Assembly (NCBI RefSeq): GCF_007362775.1
Contig: NZ_CP041692.1
Location: 124,001 to 188,000, forward strand
DNA: 64,000 nt
Source of the DNA: Microlunatus elymi
GTDB taxonomy: Bacteria; Actinomycetota; Actinomycetes; Propionibacteriales; Propionibacteriaceae
Reading direction: 5' to 3'
Shown here: positions 23,222 to 31,916 of the stretch, piece after piece
How the letters are laid out: each line of letters starts with the position of its first letter
Numbering within the stretch: the stretch's first letter is position 1
Translations under genes and position numbers: made by a program
The notes under the pieces: generated by a model
What the model was told of the DNA's origin: nothing
The model's database searches: none
The model's input: the letters and a program-made list of their open reading frames with translations, nothing else

Positions 23222-24736
23222 TCAGAACAGCAGGGCGGTGGCGGGGTCAGAGAGGATGGCAGCGACGTCGGCCAGGAAGCGGGAGCCCTGTTCCCCGTCG
23301 ACGATGCGGTGGTCGAAGGAGACGGCCAGGGTGGTGACCCAGCGCGGTTCGATCCGTTCGTCGGCTCCGGTGCCGACCACCCACGGGCGACGATTGATCG
23401 CGCCGACCGCCAGGATGCCGGATTCGCCCGGGTTGAGGATCGGCGTACCGGCGTCGACACCGAAGACTCCGACGTTGGTGATGGTGAACGTGCCTCCGGC
23501 CAGATCCGCCGGCTGACTCTTGCCCTCGCGAGCGACCATGATCAACTTCTGCAACGCTCCGGCCAGCTCGCGCAGGCTCATCAGGTCGGCGTTCTTGATC
23601 TTGGGCACAACCAGGCCCCGCGGGGTGGCAGCAGCGATGCCGAGGTTGACCGCGCCGTGCTGGACGATCTCCTGCGCCGGCTCGTCCCAACGTGAATTCA
23701 TCGAGGGCGTACGCCGTAGGGCCAACAGGCAGGCCTTTGCGATGATCAACAGCGGCGAGACCTTGACCTCGGCGAATTCCTTGCGTGCCTTGATCGATTC
23801 GACCAGCGCCATCGTCGCGGACACGTCGCAGGTGACCCACTCGGTGACGTGCGGCGCGGTGAACGCGGAAGTCACCATGGCCTGCGCGGTTGCCTTGCGG
23901 ACGCCCTTGATCGGGATTCGTACGTCCTGGCGACCGGGGGCCGGTGCTCTCGTCGTGTCGGATTCCGGTCCTTCGACAAGCTCAGGACCCTTGGAGGCCG
24001 GCTCAGGAGCATTGGAGGCTGCGGATTCGACGTCGTCGCGGGTGATCACGCCGCCCGGTCCGCTGCCGTTCACGGCAGCAAGATCAACTCCAAGATCCTT
24101 GGCCAGCTTGCGAACCGGCGGTTTGGCCAGCACCCGGCCACCGCTGGGATGCGGCTCGGCATGGGGCTGACCGGGCTGCGGCAGCGGATCGCCGACCGGC
24201 TCGGCCGGAACCGGGTGCAACGGCGCCGGCTCGCCGTGCCGGTAGGAGACCGGGTGGTCGGTGCCGAACGCGTCGGCCACCGCCGCATGCGGTTCCTCCG
24301 GCTTGTCGGCGACCTTGCGGGCCCGGCGCTTGGTGGAGCCTGCGCGGGCCCCATAGCCGACCAATACGGGTTCGCGTTTGCCGGGATCGGCCTGCTGTGG
24401 TTGGGCTTCTTGCCCTTCGGCGGGCTCAGGGCCCTTCGGAGCGGCTTCCTGCCCTCGGGTGGATCCCGACCGTTCGACAGGCTCAGGGACCGTGACGGAG
24501 GTGCCGTCGTCAATGGTGATGATCGGGGTGCCGACGTCGACGGTGTCGCCCTCGCCGACCAGCAACTCCGTCACCGTTCCCGCGTACGGGCTGGGCAATT
24601 CGACGATCGACTTGCTGGTCTCGACCTCGAGCAGGATGTCGTTGATCTTGACCTGATCACCCGGAGCGACGTGCCAGCTGACGATGTCCGCCTCGACCAG
24701 CCCCTCGCCGGGATCGGGCAATCGGAACTGCTTCAT
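23222..24736 (-). CDS. bkdC: Dihydrolipoamide acyltransferase (E2) of branched-chain 2-oxoacid dehydrogenase
   Basis: The product has 504 residues from the ATG at 24736, preceded by AGGAG seven bases upstream. Domains in order: lipoyl domain (1-80) with the lipoylated Lys in VETSKSIVELP (Lys42); a long linker (about 85-200); peripheral-subunit-binding domain near 205-240 (PVRKLAKDLGVDLAAVNGSG); and a catalytic domain ending in SFDHRIVDGEQGSRFL, with the active-site HxxxDG. One lipoyl domain is usual for actinobacterial BkdC. The linker is enlarged by sequences derived from repetitive palindromes (see 23967-24491). It transfers the acyl group from E1 to CoA; E3 must be encoded elsewhere. A pyruvate-type complex is less likely. 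Confidence 0.9.
   Translation of the reverse strand: MKQFRLPDPGEGLVEADIVSWHVAPGDQVKINDILLEVETSKSIVELPSPYAGTVTELLVGEGDTVDVGTPIITIDDGTSVTVPEPVERSGSTRGQEAAPKGPEPAEGQEAQPQQADPGKREPVLVGYGARAGSTKRRARKVADKPEEPHAAVADAFGTDHPVSYRHGEPAPLHPVPAEPVGDPLPQPGQPHAEPHPSGGRVLAKPPVRKLAKDLGVDLAAVNGSGPGGVITRDDVESAASNAPEPASKGPELVEGPESDTTRAPAPGRQDVRIPIKGVRKATAQAMVTSAFTAPHVTEWVTCDVSATMALVESIKARKEFAEVKVSPLLIIAKACLLALRRTPSMNSRWDEPAQEIVQHGAVNLGIAAATPRGLVVPKIKNADLMSLRELAGALQKLIMVAREGKSQPADLAGGTFTITNVGVFGVDAGTPILNPGESGILAVGAINRRPWVVGTGADERIEPRWVTTLAVSFDHRIVDGEQGSRFLADVAAILSDPATALLF
23967..23989. repeat. Repetitive palindrome copy 1 inside the E2 linker
   Basis: Arms GGTCCT and AGGACC flank TCGACAAGCTC. On the coding strand it reads as the linker residues GPELVEGPE. 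Related copies occur at 24412-24434 and 24468-24491, all sharing a CTTCGaC...GCTCAGG-like core. It appears to be an interspersed extragenic-type repeat that has entered a tolerant protein linker. Confidence 0.65.
24412..24434. repeat. Repetitive palindrome copy 2 inside the E2 linker
   Basis: GCCCTTCGGCGGGCTCAGGGC is a diverged version of the element at 23967, with GCCC/GGGC ends. On the coding strand it contributes GPEPAEGQ. The divergence suggests it is older than the other copies or has adapted to the reading frame. Confidence 0.5.
24468..24491. repeat. Repetitive palindrome copy 3 inside the E2 linker
   Basis: The core CGTTCGACAGGCTCAGGGAC matches copy 1 (TTCGACAAGCTCAGGAC) closely. It encodes VPEPVERSG on the coding strand, at the start of the linker just after the lipoyl domain. 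Confidence 0.6.
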
Positions 24737-24747
24737 GATCACTCTCC

Positions 24748-25722
24748 TCAGAAGGCCAGTGAGCGGTCGACGCCGTCCAGCACTCGATCAAGATCAGGAA
24801 GATACTCTTCCTCCAGCCGGCTTGCCGGGTAGGGAATGTCGAAGCCACCGACGCGCAGCACCGGCGCCTCCAGCGAGTAGAAGCAGTGCTCGCCGATCCG
24901 CGCGGCGATCTCGCCACCCAGACCACCGCTGACCGCGGCCTCGTGCACGATGATCACCCGACCGGTCTTCTGCGCCGACTCGGTGATCATGGTCATGTCC
25001 AACGGGGACAGCGTTCGCAGGTCGATGACCTCGAGGCTGCGCCCCTCGTCCTCGGCGGCGGTGGCGGCGTCCAGGCACACCTTCACCATCGGCCCGTACG
25101 CCAACACGGTGACGTCGCTGCCCGGCCGTACCACCGAGGACGTGTGCAGGGGTTGCGGTTCGGTGTGCTCGTCCACCTCGCCGCGTTCGTGGTAGCGACG
25201 CTTCGGCTCGAAGAAGATCACCGGATCGTCGGACGCTACCGCCTGCTGGATCATCCAGTACGCGTCGTGGGCGTTCGACGGCGAGACGACCTTGAGCCCT
25301 GGCGTGTGGCAGAAGTACGCCTCGGGTGACTCGCTGTGGTGCTCGACGGCTCCAATCCCTCCTCCGTACGGGATCCGGATCACCACCGGCATCTTGAGCC
25401 GGCCGGCGGATCGGTTGCGCATCTTGGCGACCTGGTTCACGATCTGGTCGAAGGCGGGCATGGTGAAGCCGTCGAACTGCATCTCGCAGACCGGACGATA
25501 GCCACGCAGCGCCATCCCCACCGCGGTGCCGACGATGCCGGACTCGGCCAGCGGCGAATCGATCACCCGCGCTTCGCCGAAATCCTTCTGCAAACCTTCG
25601 GTGACACGGAAAACTCCGCCCAGCTTGCCGATGTCCTCACCGGCCAGCACCACCTTCGGGTCGGCTTCCAGCGCGCGCCGCAAACCGGCGTTCAACGCCT
25701 TGGCGATGGTCAGCCGGCTCAT
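24748..25722 (-). CDS. bkdB: 2-oxoacid dehydrogenase E1 component, beta subunit
   Basis: The product has 324 residues, the normal length for a branched-chain E1 beta. It opens MSRLTIAKALNAGLRRALE, with the TPP-side GEDIGKLGGVFRVTEGL near residue 28 and IPYGGGIGAVEHHSES near 120 forming part of the active-site wall. The C-terminal transketolase domain carries VIDLRTLSPLD. It forms an alpha2-beta2 E1 with the adjacent alpha subunit; together they decarboxylate branched-chain 2-oxoacids and load the E2 lipoyl arm. It overlaps the alpha gene by 4 bp (ATGA) and lies 11 bp before the E2 start. Confidence 0.93.
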   Translation of the reverse strand: MSRLTIAKALNAGLRRALEADPKVVLAGEDIGKLGGVFRVTEGLQKDFGEARVIDSPLAESGIVGTAVGMALRGYRPVCEMQFDGFTMPAFDQIVNQVAKMRNRSAGRLKMPVVIRIPYGGGIGAVEHHSESPEAYFCHTPGLKVVSPSNAHDAYWMIQQAVASDDPVIFFEPKRRYHERGEVDEHTEPQPLHTSSVVRPGSDVTVLAYGPMVKVCLDAATAAEDEGRSLEVIDLRTLSPLDMTMITESAQKTGRVIIVHEAAVSGGLGGEIAARIGEHCFYSLEAPVLRVGGFDIPYPASRLEEEYLPDLDRVLDGVDRSLAF

Positions 25723-26870
25723 CGCACACCCCCTTGGACCGGAAGTTGATCTTCTTGATCGTCATCGGTGAAGGTGTCCAGGTAGGCCGCGTAGTTGGCC
25801 TTCTGCTCTTCCAGGTAAGGGGTTTGCTCGGCGTAGACGTGATCGAAGGCGTCGACCAGCCGCGGTTCCGGCAACTCCAGGCACCGCTTGCGCAGATCGG
25901 CAGCAAGATCATCCGCCTCGGCGTCGATCTCGGTGAAGTAGTCCTCGGTGACTGCCCCATTACGCACCAGGTAGGCCTTCACCCGGGCGATCGGATCCTT
26001 CAGCCGCCAGTGCTCGACCTCGTCGCCCAGCCGGTATTTCGTCGGGTCGTCGGAGGTGGTGTGGGCGCCCATCCGATAGGTGTAGGCCTCGATGAAGGAC
26101 GGGCCGCTGCCCGACCGGGCCCGTTCCAGCGCCTGCTGGGTGACCGCGTACATCGCCAGCACGTCGTTCCCGTCAACCCGTACGCCGGGAAAGCCGAAGC
26201 CGGCCGACCTGCGGTAGAGCGGGATTCGGGACTGCCGTTCGATCGGTTCGGAGATCGCCCACTGATTGTTCTGGCAGATGAAGACCACCGGCGCGTTGTA
26301 CGAGGCCGCGAAGACGAACGCCTCGCTGACGTCACCCTGACTGGTGGCACCGTCGCCCAGATAGCCGATCACCGCCGCATCCCGATCCGGATCACCGGTG
26401 CCGACCAGCCCGTCCCGCTCCAGCCCCATCGCATAACCGGTGGCGTGCAGCGTCTGCGCGCCGATCACGATCGTGTAGAGGTTGAACCGGGTCTGATCGG
26501 GATCCCAGCCGCCCAGATCGACACCACGGAAGAGCCGCAGCAGGTCGACCGGATCGATCCCCAGCGTCCAGGCGACCCCATGCTCACGGTAGGTCGGGAA
26601 GACGTGATCCTGACCGCCGAGCGCACGGCCGGAGCCGATCTGCGCCGCCTCCTGGCCCAGGCAGGAAGCCCAGAGTCCGAGTTCTCCCTGTCGCTGCAGG
26701 GCCGTCGCCTCGGTGTCGATCCGGCGGGTCAGCGTCATGTCCCGGTAGAACCCGGCGATCTGCTCGTCGGTGCAGGTGTTCTGATACTCGTCGGAGGAGA
26801 CGAGAGTCCCCTCCGGAGTCAGCAGCTGAATGAAGTCGACGTCGGTCGACGAGCCGCTCATCTCGCCCAT
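25719..26870 (-). CDS. bkdA: 2-oxoacid dehydrogenase E1 component, alpha subunit
   Basis: The product has 383 residues from the ATG at 26870, which has AGAGGA about seven bases upstream; in-frame sequence beyond it is not homologous. The TPP-binding motif runs from GYLGDGATSQGD to CQNNQWAIS (GDG...NN), and a phosphorylatable-loop region occurs at YRMGAHTTSDDPTKYR. N-terminal length and LTPEGTLVSSDEYQ fit actinobacterial BkdA more than PdhA. It is the first gene of the bkdABC operon used in Val, Leu and Ile breakdown and branched fatty-acid priming. Confidence 0.92.
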   Translation of the reverse strand: MGEMSGSSTDVDFIQLLTPEGTLVSSDEYQNTCTDEQIAGFYRDMTLTRRIDTEATALQRQGELGLWASCLGQEAAQIGSGRALGGQDHVFPTYREHGVAWTLGIDPVDLLRLFRGVDLGGWDPDQTRFNLYTIVIGAQTLHATGYAMGLERDGLVGTGDPDRDAAVIGYLGDGATSQGDVSEAFVFAASYNAPVVFICQNNQWAISEPIERQSRIPLYRRSAGFGFPGVRVDGNDVLAMYAVTQQALERARSGSGPSFIEAYTYRMGAHTTSDDPTKYRLGDEVEHWRLKDPIARVKAYLVRNGAVTEDYFTEIDAEADDLAADLRKRCLELPEPRLVDAFDHVYAEQTPYLEEQKANYAAYLDTFTDDDQEDQLPVQGGVR

Positions 26871-27226
26871 CGAAGGTTCCTCTCGCGTCGTTGCGGGATC
26901 GCCGCAGCTGTGCACGTTCGGCCGATCGGAAACAGCCTGGGGCCGGAGAACAGCCTGGGTGTGGCCGTACGCCAGCCTGTGGCGCCCAACGTACCCCGGC
27001 CGTGTTGTTCGGGAGAAAAGAACTTGCCCACCCGAGTTGTTTTGCCCGATGCTGTCCCCGCCTGTTATGCGCAGCCTCGTCGGACACGTTCCGATCGTCG
27101 CTGCGGCCCACAGGTTCTGGATCGCCGGCGAGGCCCTAACTCCGCCGGCCCGCAAGAAGGGAGGCGCCGCCGTGATTGTCGTGCTTGATCGCGCCCGCTT
27201 GCCGATCCAGAACCCAGGAGCCTTCC
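26871..27226. other. Intergenic region between bkd operon and RIO-like gene
   Basis: This 356-bp region separates divergent genes and should hold both promoters. There is an AT-richer patch at about 27005-27050. An 11-base direct repeat (AACAGCCTGGG) occurs at 26931 and 26949. I found no convincing operator palindrome, -35/-10 pair or RNA gene. Confidence 0.45.
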
Positions 27227-28105
27227 GTGACCTCGTCACCGCTTTCCCGTCCCGACTGGGACACCCCCGCCGCTGACAGTTCAACTGCCGGCAGCGACAC
27301 CGCTGCATTCTCGTTCTCCTTCGTCCCGGTAGCCGAGCCCGGGCCCGGTCAGCGCTGGTCCGCCTACGACGACCCCGGCATCCTGACCGGCCCGGAGCCC
27401 GTGCCCGACTGGGTGATCACCGAATCCGGCGCCATCGAGACCGAGCTCGGCACCCTCAAGTCCGGCAAGGAGGCCGACGTCGACCTGATCGAACGTGCCC
27501 TCGGTGAACGTCGTACGGTGTTGGCCGCCAAGCGCTACCGGAGCACGGATCATCGCCAGTTCCACCGCGACACCGGCTACACCGAGGGTCGCCGGGTCCG
27601 CAACAGCCGCGACCGGCGGGCGATGGCCAAGGGCACCCGCCACGGTCGGTCGGTGGAGGCCGGGCAATGGGCCGCGGCGGAGTTCTTCACCCTGGCCGAT
27701 CTGTGGTCGGCCGGGCTGCCGGTGCCCTATCCGATCCAGTTGGACGGCACCGAGATCCTGATGGAGTTCATCACCGTCGAGGACGGGACCGGGGCGCCGC
27801 GGCTGGCGCAGACCCGTCCCGACCAAGATCAACTCGCGTCCTACTGGGAGCAGTTGCACCAGGCGATGGTGGTGCTCGCCGGGCGGCAGCAGGCACATGG
27901 CGACCTGTCCCCGTACAACCTGCTGGTGGCCGATGATCGACTGGTGATCATCGACCTGCCGCAGGTGGTTGACATCGTCGCAAACCCCAGCGGGATGGAG
28001 TTTCTGGCTCGCGACTGTCGCAATGTGTGCAGCTGGTTCACCGCCCGCGGGCTGGAGGTCGACGCCGACGACCTGCTGGCCGAGTTGACCTCCTACGCCT
28101 GGTGA
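27227..28105 (+). CDS. RIO1-like atypical serine kinase
   Basis: The product has 292 residues from the GTG at 27227, preceded by AGGAG with good spacing. The first 50 residues look disordered. Kinase-like signs are LGTLKSGKEADVDLIER (glycine loop region near residue 78), AAKRYR with the ATP-anchoring Lys, HGDLSPYNLLV with the catalytic Asp near 230, and IIDLPQVVD replacing DFG in RIO style. It is of the RIO1 group found in many actinobacteria, cytosolic, role uncertain (ribosome-related or regulatory). It stands alone, divergent from the bkd operon. Confidence 0.85.
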   Translation: MTSSPLSRPDWDTPAADSSTAGSDTAAFSFSFVPVAEPGPGQRWSAYDDPGILTGPEPVPDWVITESGAIETELGTLKSGKEADVDLIERALGERRTVLAAKRYRSTDHRQFHRDTGYTEGRRVRNSRDRRAMAKGTRHGRSVEAGQWAAAEFFTLADLWSAGLPVPYPIQLDGTEILMEFITVEDGTGAPRLAQTRPDQDQLASYWEQLHQAMVVLAGRQQAHGDLSPYNLLVADDRLVIIDLPQVVDIVANPSGMEFLARDCRNVCSWFTARGLEVDADDLLAELTSYAW

Positions 28106-28125
28106 CCACCGACTGACAACTCCCG

Positions 28126-28563
28126 TCAATCCAAGCAGAACTCGTTGCCCTCGGGGTCGGCCATGATGATGTGGCCCAGGCCCATCGGCGGACTGGGCTC
28201 GTGGCGCTGCAATCGGCTGGCTCCGCGGGCGACCAGCCGCTCGGCCTCGGCCTCCAGGGCGGCCATCCGCTGCTCGCCCTCGTGACCCGGTGCTGCTCGT
28301 ACGTCGAGATGCAACCGGTTCTTGGCCTGCTTGGGTTCGGGCACCCGCTGGAAGTAGAGCCGTGGGCCGACGCCGTCCGGATCGTGCACGGCAGAGGCGT
28401 TGTTGCGCTCGGACTCCGGTACGCCGAACGCGTCCAGGGCGGCGTCCCAGGAGTCGAAGCCGGCGGGCGGATCGTCCAGCCGGTAGCCGAGCGCGTCGGC
28501 CCAGAATTCGGCCAGCCGGCCGGGATCGGCGCAGTCGAACGTGATCTGTACGGTGCGGGTCAT
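28126..28563 (-). CDS. VOC-superfamily (glyoxalase-like) protein
   Basis: The product has 145 residues with two beta-alpha-beta-beta-beta modules: QITFDCADPGRLAEFWADAL at the start and RLHLDVRAAP plus a closing DPEGNEFCLD. This is the Glyoxalase_6 type common in actinobacteria. Potential metal ligands are in HLDV and the final Glu. No substrate can be named; relatives include resistance and isomerase proteins. Its start lies one base from the stop of the DinB gene, so the two are co-transcribed and probably share control by the divergent WYL regulator. Confidence 0.85.
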   Translation of the reverse strand: MTRTVQITFDCADPGRLAEFWADALGYRLDDPPAGFDSWDAALDAFGVPESERNNASAVHDPDGVGPRLYFQRVPEPKQAKNRLHLDVRAAPGHEGEQRMAALEAEAERLVARGASRLQRHEPSPPMGLGHIIMADPEGNEFCLD

Positions 28564-28564
28564 C

Positions 28565-29176
28565 TCAACTCGCCACCCTTTCGGTTGAGTGCCCTGATTG
28601 TGACGATTGCCCTGCTAAATGCGTGTGCAGGTAAAGATCGCGGAGCAGGCACACCTCGGACAAGTGGTGAATCAGCTCGCGGTTGATGTGCAGCACCAGC
28701 GCGGACATCGGGTGGTCGGCCCACTCCCCTTCGGCCGGGCCGCACGGGCGGGACAGACCTTCCTCGCCGAGCGCGGCGACGCCCTCTTGCCAGGTCTCGT
28801 ACTCCGCATCGAGCTGCGCCAACGCCTCGCTCGCGGTCGCAGCGTAATCGAACGCGTGATAGTCGGTCGGCGTCCGGCCGAAGTGGGAGGCGTTGCGCAT
28901 CGCCAGAACGCCCACGATCACGTGGCCGAGACGCCAGGCAATGGTGGTGAACGGCGGCGGCTCGGGCGGCGGGAAGGCGAAGTCGATCGTCATCGCGCCG
29001 CTGCCGGCCTGGACCGGCGCCGTACCCGTGCCCCGCGGACGGACGTTCCAGGTGCCCGGCGCCGGCTCGTCGAAGTATTCGTCATCGGTCAGCCCGTCCA
29101 GGCGGGGCCGGGCTTGATGCCGCCAGTGCCAGTCCAGCTGGTCACGCAGCTGCTCGTTCCAGGTGATTTCGGTCAT
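28565..29176 (-). CDS. DinB-fold protein (DfsB/MDMPI-like)
   Basis: The product has 203 residues from the ATG at 29176. It opens WNEQLRDQLDWHWRHQARPRLDGLTDDEY, a DinB four-helix-bundle start (first helix, here given as WHWRHQARPRLDGL), with RLGHVIVGVLAMRN near residue 84 and HINRELIHHLSEVCLLRDLY near 165 supplying the metal-binding His. Actinobacterial members are often mycothiol- or bacillithiol-dependent transferases. It forms an operon with the VOC gene and is divergent from a WYL-domain regulator, a frequent neighbourhood for this family. Confidence 0.85.
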   Translation of the reverse strand: MTEITWNEQLRDQLDWHWRHQARPRLDGLTDDEYFDEPAPGTWNVRPRGTGTAPVQAGSGAMTIDFAFPPPEPPPFTTIAWRLGHVIVGVLAMRNASHFGRTPTDYHAFDYAATASEALAQLDAEYETWQEGVAALGEEGLSRPCGPAEGEWADHPMSALVLHINRELIHHLSEVCLLRDLYLHTHLAGQSSQSGHSTERVAS

Positions 29177-29237
29177 GGGCACAGCCTGCCGCAGATAGCG
29201 GACAGAATCGTTCCGCGATCCGTGCGACGATTTCGGC

Positions 29238-30224
29238 GTGAATCAGGAGTCGACGACCGAGCGGGTGCTGCGACTGCTGTCCTTGCTACAGCGCCGTCCG
29301 ACCTGGACCTCGGCCGAACTCGCGGATGAGCTCGGCGTGACCACGCGATGCATCCGCCGCGATGTGGAACGGCTGCGCATCCTCGGCTATCCGGTGCACG
29401 CAACGGCCGGCGTCGGCGGTGGCTATCAACTCGGCGCCGGTACGCGACTGCCGCCGCTGCTGCTCGATGATCAAGAAGCGATCGCGACCGCGGTGTCGCT
29501 GCGCCTCGCTTCGGCAGGAACGGTCGCCGGTGCGTCCGAGGCAGCATTGCGAGCACTGACCAAACTCGATCAGGTGATGCCGCCGCGATTGCGGTCGGAG
29601 GTCAGGGCTGTGCACGGTGCCACCGACACGTTGCTCGGCCCGGGTTATGAGGTCGATCCCGAGTTGCTGGCCGGCCTGGCGCGATCCTGCCGCGACACCG
29701 TACGCGTGCGGTTTCGATATGCGGGCCGCAGCGGTGACGAGCAGCTGCGCACGGTCGAGCCGATCCGGATGGTGACCACCGGCCGGCGCTGGTACCTGAT
29801 GGCCCGCGATGTCGATCGCGACGACTGGCGGACCTTCCGGCTTGACCGGATGCGCGAGTTGATCACGACCAGTTGGCGGTTCCGGATCGGTGATCATCCC
29901 GATCCGGTGGAGTATGTGCAACGATCGGTCACTGCGTCGCCGTACCGGCATCTGGCAAGGGTCCGGTTGCACACCGACCCGGAGCATGCGCGCTCGCTGA
30001 TCCCTCCACAGGTGGGCCGGATCGAAGATGATCATGATGGCTGGTGCGTGCTGCTCGCCGGTGGGGACAGTCTGGACTGGATCGCCGTACACCTGGCGAT
30101 GCTCGATCTGGAGTTGGAGATCCTGGAGCCGGTTGAGCTTCGCGATGCGACCGCGAAGTTGGCCCGGCGGCTCGCCGCGATCGCCGACTCCGCAGCCACA
30201 CCGCGAGAGTCGAGGCAGCCATGA
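29238..30224 (+). CDS. WYL-domain HTH regulator
   Basis: The product has 328 residues from the GTG at 29238. An HTH_11 domain occupies residues 1-60 (TSAELADELGVTTRCIRRDV and a GYPVHA wing followed by GVGGGYQL), then a WYL domain around 165-215 (VEPIRMVTTGRRWYLMARDV, FRLDRM) and a WCX-like C-terminal domain. WYL domains sense small ligands or nucleic acid. It is divergent from the DinB/VOC pair across a 61-bp gap and probably regulates that operon and itself. Confidence 0.9.
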   Translation: MNQESTTERVLRLLSLLQRRPTWTSAELADELGVTTRCIRRDVERLRILGYPVHATAGVGGGYQLGAGTRLPPLLLDDQEAIATAVSLRLASAGTVAGASEAALRALTKLDQVMPPRLRSEVRAVHGATDTLLGPGYEVDPELLAGLARSCRDTVRVRFRYAGRSGDEQLRTVEPIRMVTTGRRWYLMARDVDRDDWRTFRLDRMRELITTSWRFRIGDHPDPVEYVQRSVTASPYRHLARVRLHTDPEHARSLIPPQVGRIEDDHDGWCVLLAGGDSLDWIAVHLAMLDLELEILEPVELRDATAKLARRLAAIADSAATPRESRQP

Positions 30225-30302
30225 TCAACCTGCCTCCTGGGCTCGACGTCGGCCTGGGTGGCAGACTTCTCGGGGTATCACCGCCCGAACGGAGGTCGAC
30301 GG

Positions 30303-30941
30303 ATGACGTGGGTCGAGCAGGAGAAGACGGCACTGGTCGCGACGTTCCGCAGCTCGGATGCTGAGGCGCCGACGCTGTGCGAGGGCTGGAACGTACGCCG
30401 GTTGCTCGCACACCTGATCCAGCGCGAGCAGCGGCCGGCGGGAGTCCTCGGTGACGTGATCTCGCGAAAGCCGCCGGGACAGGAGCCCGGACTCACCAAG
30501 CTCACCGGCACCGCGATGACGCCGGCGGGATACCAGGAGCTGATCGATCGGTTCAGCCGGGACACTCCGCGGTGGTCTCCGATGAGCTGGGCGGCGGAGA
30601 AGCTCAACCTCGTCGAGTACGTCATTCATCACGAGGACATCCGGCGGGCCGGCACGGAGCCTGCCGAACCGAGGGACCTGCCCGAGGACGAGCAACTGGC
30701 GATCCGGCGGCAACTCGGGACGCTGGCCAAGCTCGGGCTGCGCAAGGCGCCCGTCGGTGTACGGCTGGCAACCCCGCAGGGCGAGAGCCGAGAGATCAAA
30801 CCGGGCGACGGCGTGACCCTCACCGGCGACCCGGTCGAGCTCGCCTTATGGGTGAGTGGCCGCCGGGACGCAGCCCACGTCAACGTCACCGGCGATCCTG
30901 GCGCGGTCAACGCCTTCCAGACCTGGGCTCGGGCAAAATAG
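30303..30941 (+). CDS. TIGR03085-type metal-binding protein (DinB/MDMPI fold)
   Basis: The product has 212 residues, ATG at 30303 behind GGAGG. The N-terminal half resembles mycothiol maleylpyruvate isomerase: TLCEGWNVRRLLAHLIQRE with an early metal His, and NLVEYVIHHEDIRRAG near residue 105 with two more. The C-terminal half (about 140-210) resembles the SCP-like tail LTGDPVELALWVSGRR. Such TIGR03085 proteins are restricted to actinobacteria and have no fixed function that I know; a thiol-dependent transferase is the best guess. It follows the WYL gene on the same strand with a 78-bp gap. Confidence 0.85.
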   Translation: MTWVEQEKTALVATFRSSDAEAPTLCEGWNVRRLLAHLIQREQRPAGVLGDVISRKPPGQEPGLTKLTGTAMTPAGYQELIDRFSRDTPRWSPMSWAAEKLNLVEYVIHHEDIRRAGTEPAEPRDLPEDEQLAIRRQLGTLAKLGLRKAPVGVRLATPQGESREIKPGDGVTLTGDPVELALWVSGRRDAAHVNVTGDPGAVNAFQTWARAK

Positions 30942-30949
30942 CCGGGCGA

Positions 30950-31816
30950 CTACCACGTCACGTCGTCGAGCGCCGGCCAGGGTGGGCCGGCCCGCAGAGC
31001 GTTGAGGAATGCCGTCCCCGACTCCCTGCCACTGGGGTGCCGGTCGCCGCGCCGCCATCGATAGGCCGCGACCATCGACAGTACGAGGCCGCGACAGCCA
31101 TCAACCAGCTGCTGGTCGGCCTGGGTGTAGCGGTCGCTCACCCGTATCGGCAACCAGCCGAGGTCGTACTCGACGGGTCCGCGGGCGGTGTTCTCGAAGT
31201 CGATGAAGAGCGGCCCGTCTCTGGTGACGAGCACATTCCCCGGGTGTGGCTCGCCGTGCAGTAGCTGCTCGGGTGCGCGTCGATCCGTGATCGACAGCGT
31301 CAGATCGCCCAGCGTGCTGGCAAGGAACGCGCGGTCCGCATCGGTGAGCTCGGGCGTGACGTCGCGGTTGGCGACGTCTTGTTGTACGGCGGTGACGCGG
31401 TCCGTGATATGCGGCGTCGTCACCCCGAGCTGCCGCAGACCGACATGAAGGCGCTCAAGGGCCCGCGTGTAGTCGGCGGGCGGAACACGTGACTGCATCG
31501 GTTCGAAGTACGTCCAGAAAGTGATCGCGAAGCCGTCCCGCACCTGGACCCGCGGCTCGACCCGCGGGTCGAGTTGAGCAACCGGGCTGTCTGTTTGCCC
31601 GAGCCCTGCCACGATCTCGACTTCTCGTTCCGGACTCATCCAATGGCCCGCGTAGTGCGTCGTCGGGGTGACTCGAGCGACCGTGTCGCAGGGCGTCAAC
31701 CGGACGACCATCCGATTGGAGTCGTTGAGGACCACTGCGTCGTCCACCGCCAAGCCAAGGGCCGAGCCGGTCGACATCGCAGCAGTCACCGCACGCCGTG
31801 AATGGGACAACTCCAT
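30950..31816 (-). CDS. Aminoglycoside-phosphotransferase-fold (APH) kinase
   Basis: The product has 288 residues. Conserved kinase residues are LLHGEPHPGNVLVTRDG near residue 195 (catalytic loop; HGExHPGN instead of the more usual HGDxHxGN, with Glu in place of Asp) and LFIDFENTARGPVEYDL (metal-binding DFE). The N-terminal lobe is divergent. APH-family kinases phosphorylate sugars, choline, homoserine or antibiotics; nothing here indicates which. It converges on the TIGR03085 gene with an 8-bp gap. The Glu in the catalytic loop may weaken or change activity. Confidence 0.85.
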   Translation of the reverse strand: MELSHSRRAVTAAMSTGSALGLAVDDAVVLNDSNRMVVRLTPCDTVARVTPTTHYAGHWMSPEREVEIVAGLGQTDSPVAQLDPRVEPRVQVRDGFAITFWTYFEPMQSRVPPADYTRALERLHVGLRQLGVTTPHITDRVTAVQQDVANRDVTPELTDADRAFLASTLGDLTLSITDRRAPEQLLHGEPHPGNVLVTRDGPLFIDFENTARGPVEYDLGWLPIRVSDRYTQADQQLVDGCRGLVLSMVAAYRWRRGDRHPSGRESGTAFLNALRAGPPWPALDDVTW

Positions 31817-31878
31817 CCCGTACGCCTCCTAGCCCCGCGCAAGCACCCTACTCGTCCAACGGCGCGACACGACGTCGC

Positions 31879-31894
31879 GAGATCCAGCGATCTC
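31879..31894. terminator. Hairpin GAGATC-CAGC-GATCTC
   Basis: Perfect 6-bp arms with a 4-base loop lie between the TetR remnant stop (31917) and the phosphotransferase start (31816), both minus strand. It could end the remnant transcript or lie in the kinase leader. No T-run is present. Confidence 0.35.
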
Positions 31895-31916
31895 ACGGCG
31901 TACTGGCGCTGCATGC

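Noticed and set aside
26931-26959. Direct repeat AACAGCCTGGG before the bkd operon
   Set aside because: Only 11 bases, two copies, no symmetry and no relation to a promoter; probably chance or minor slippage.
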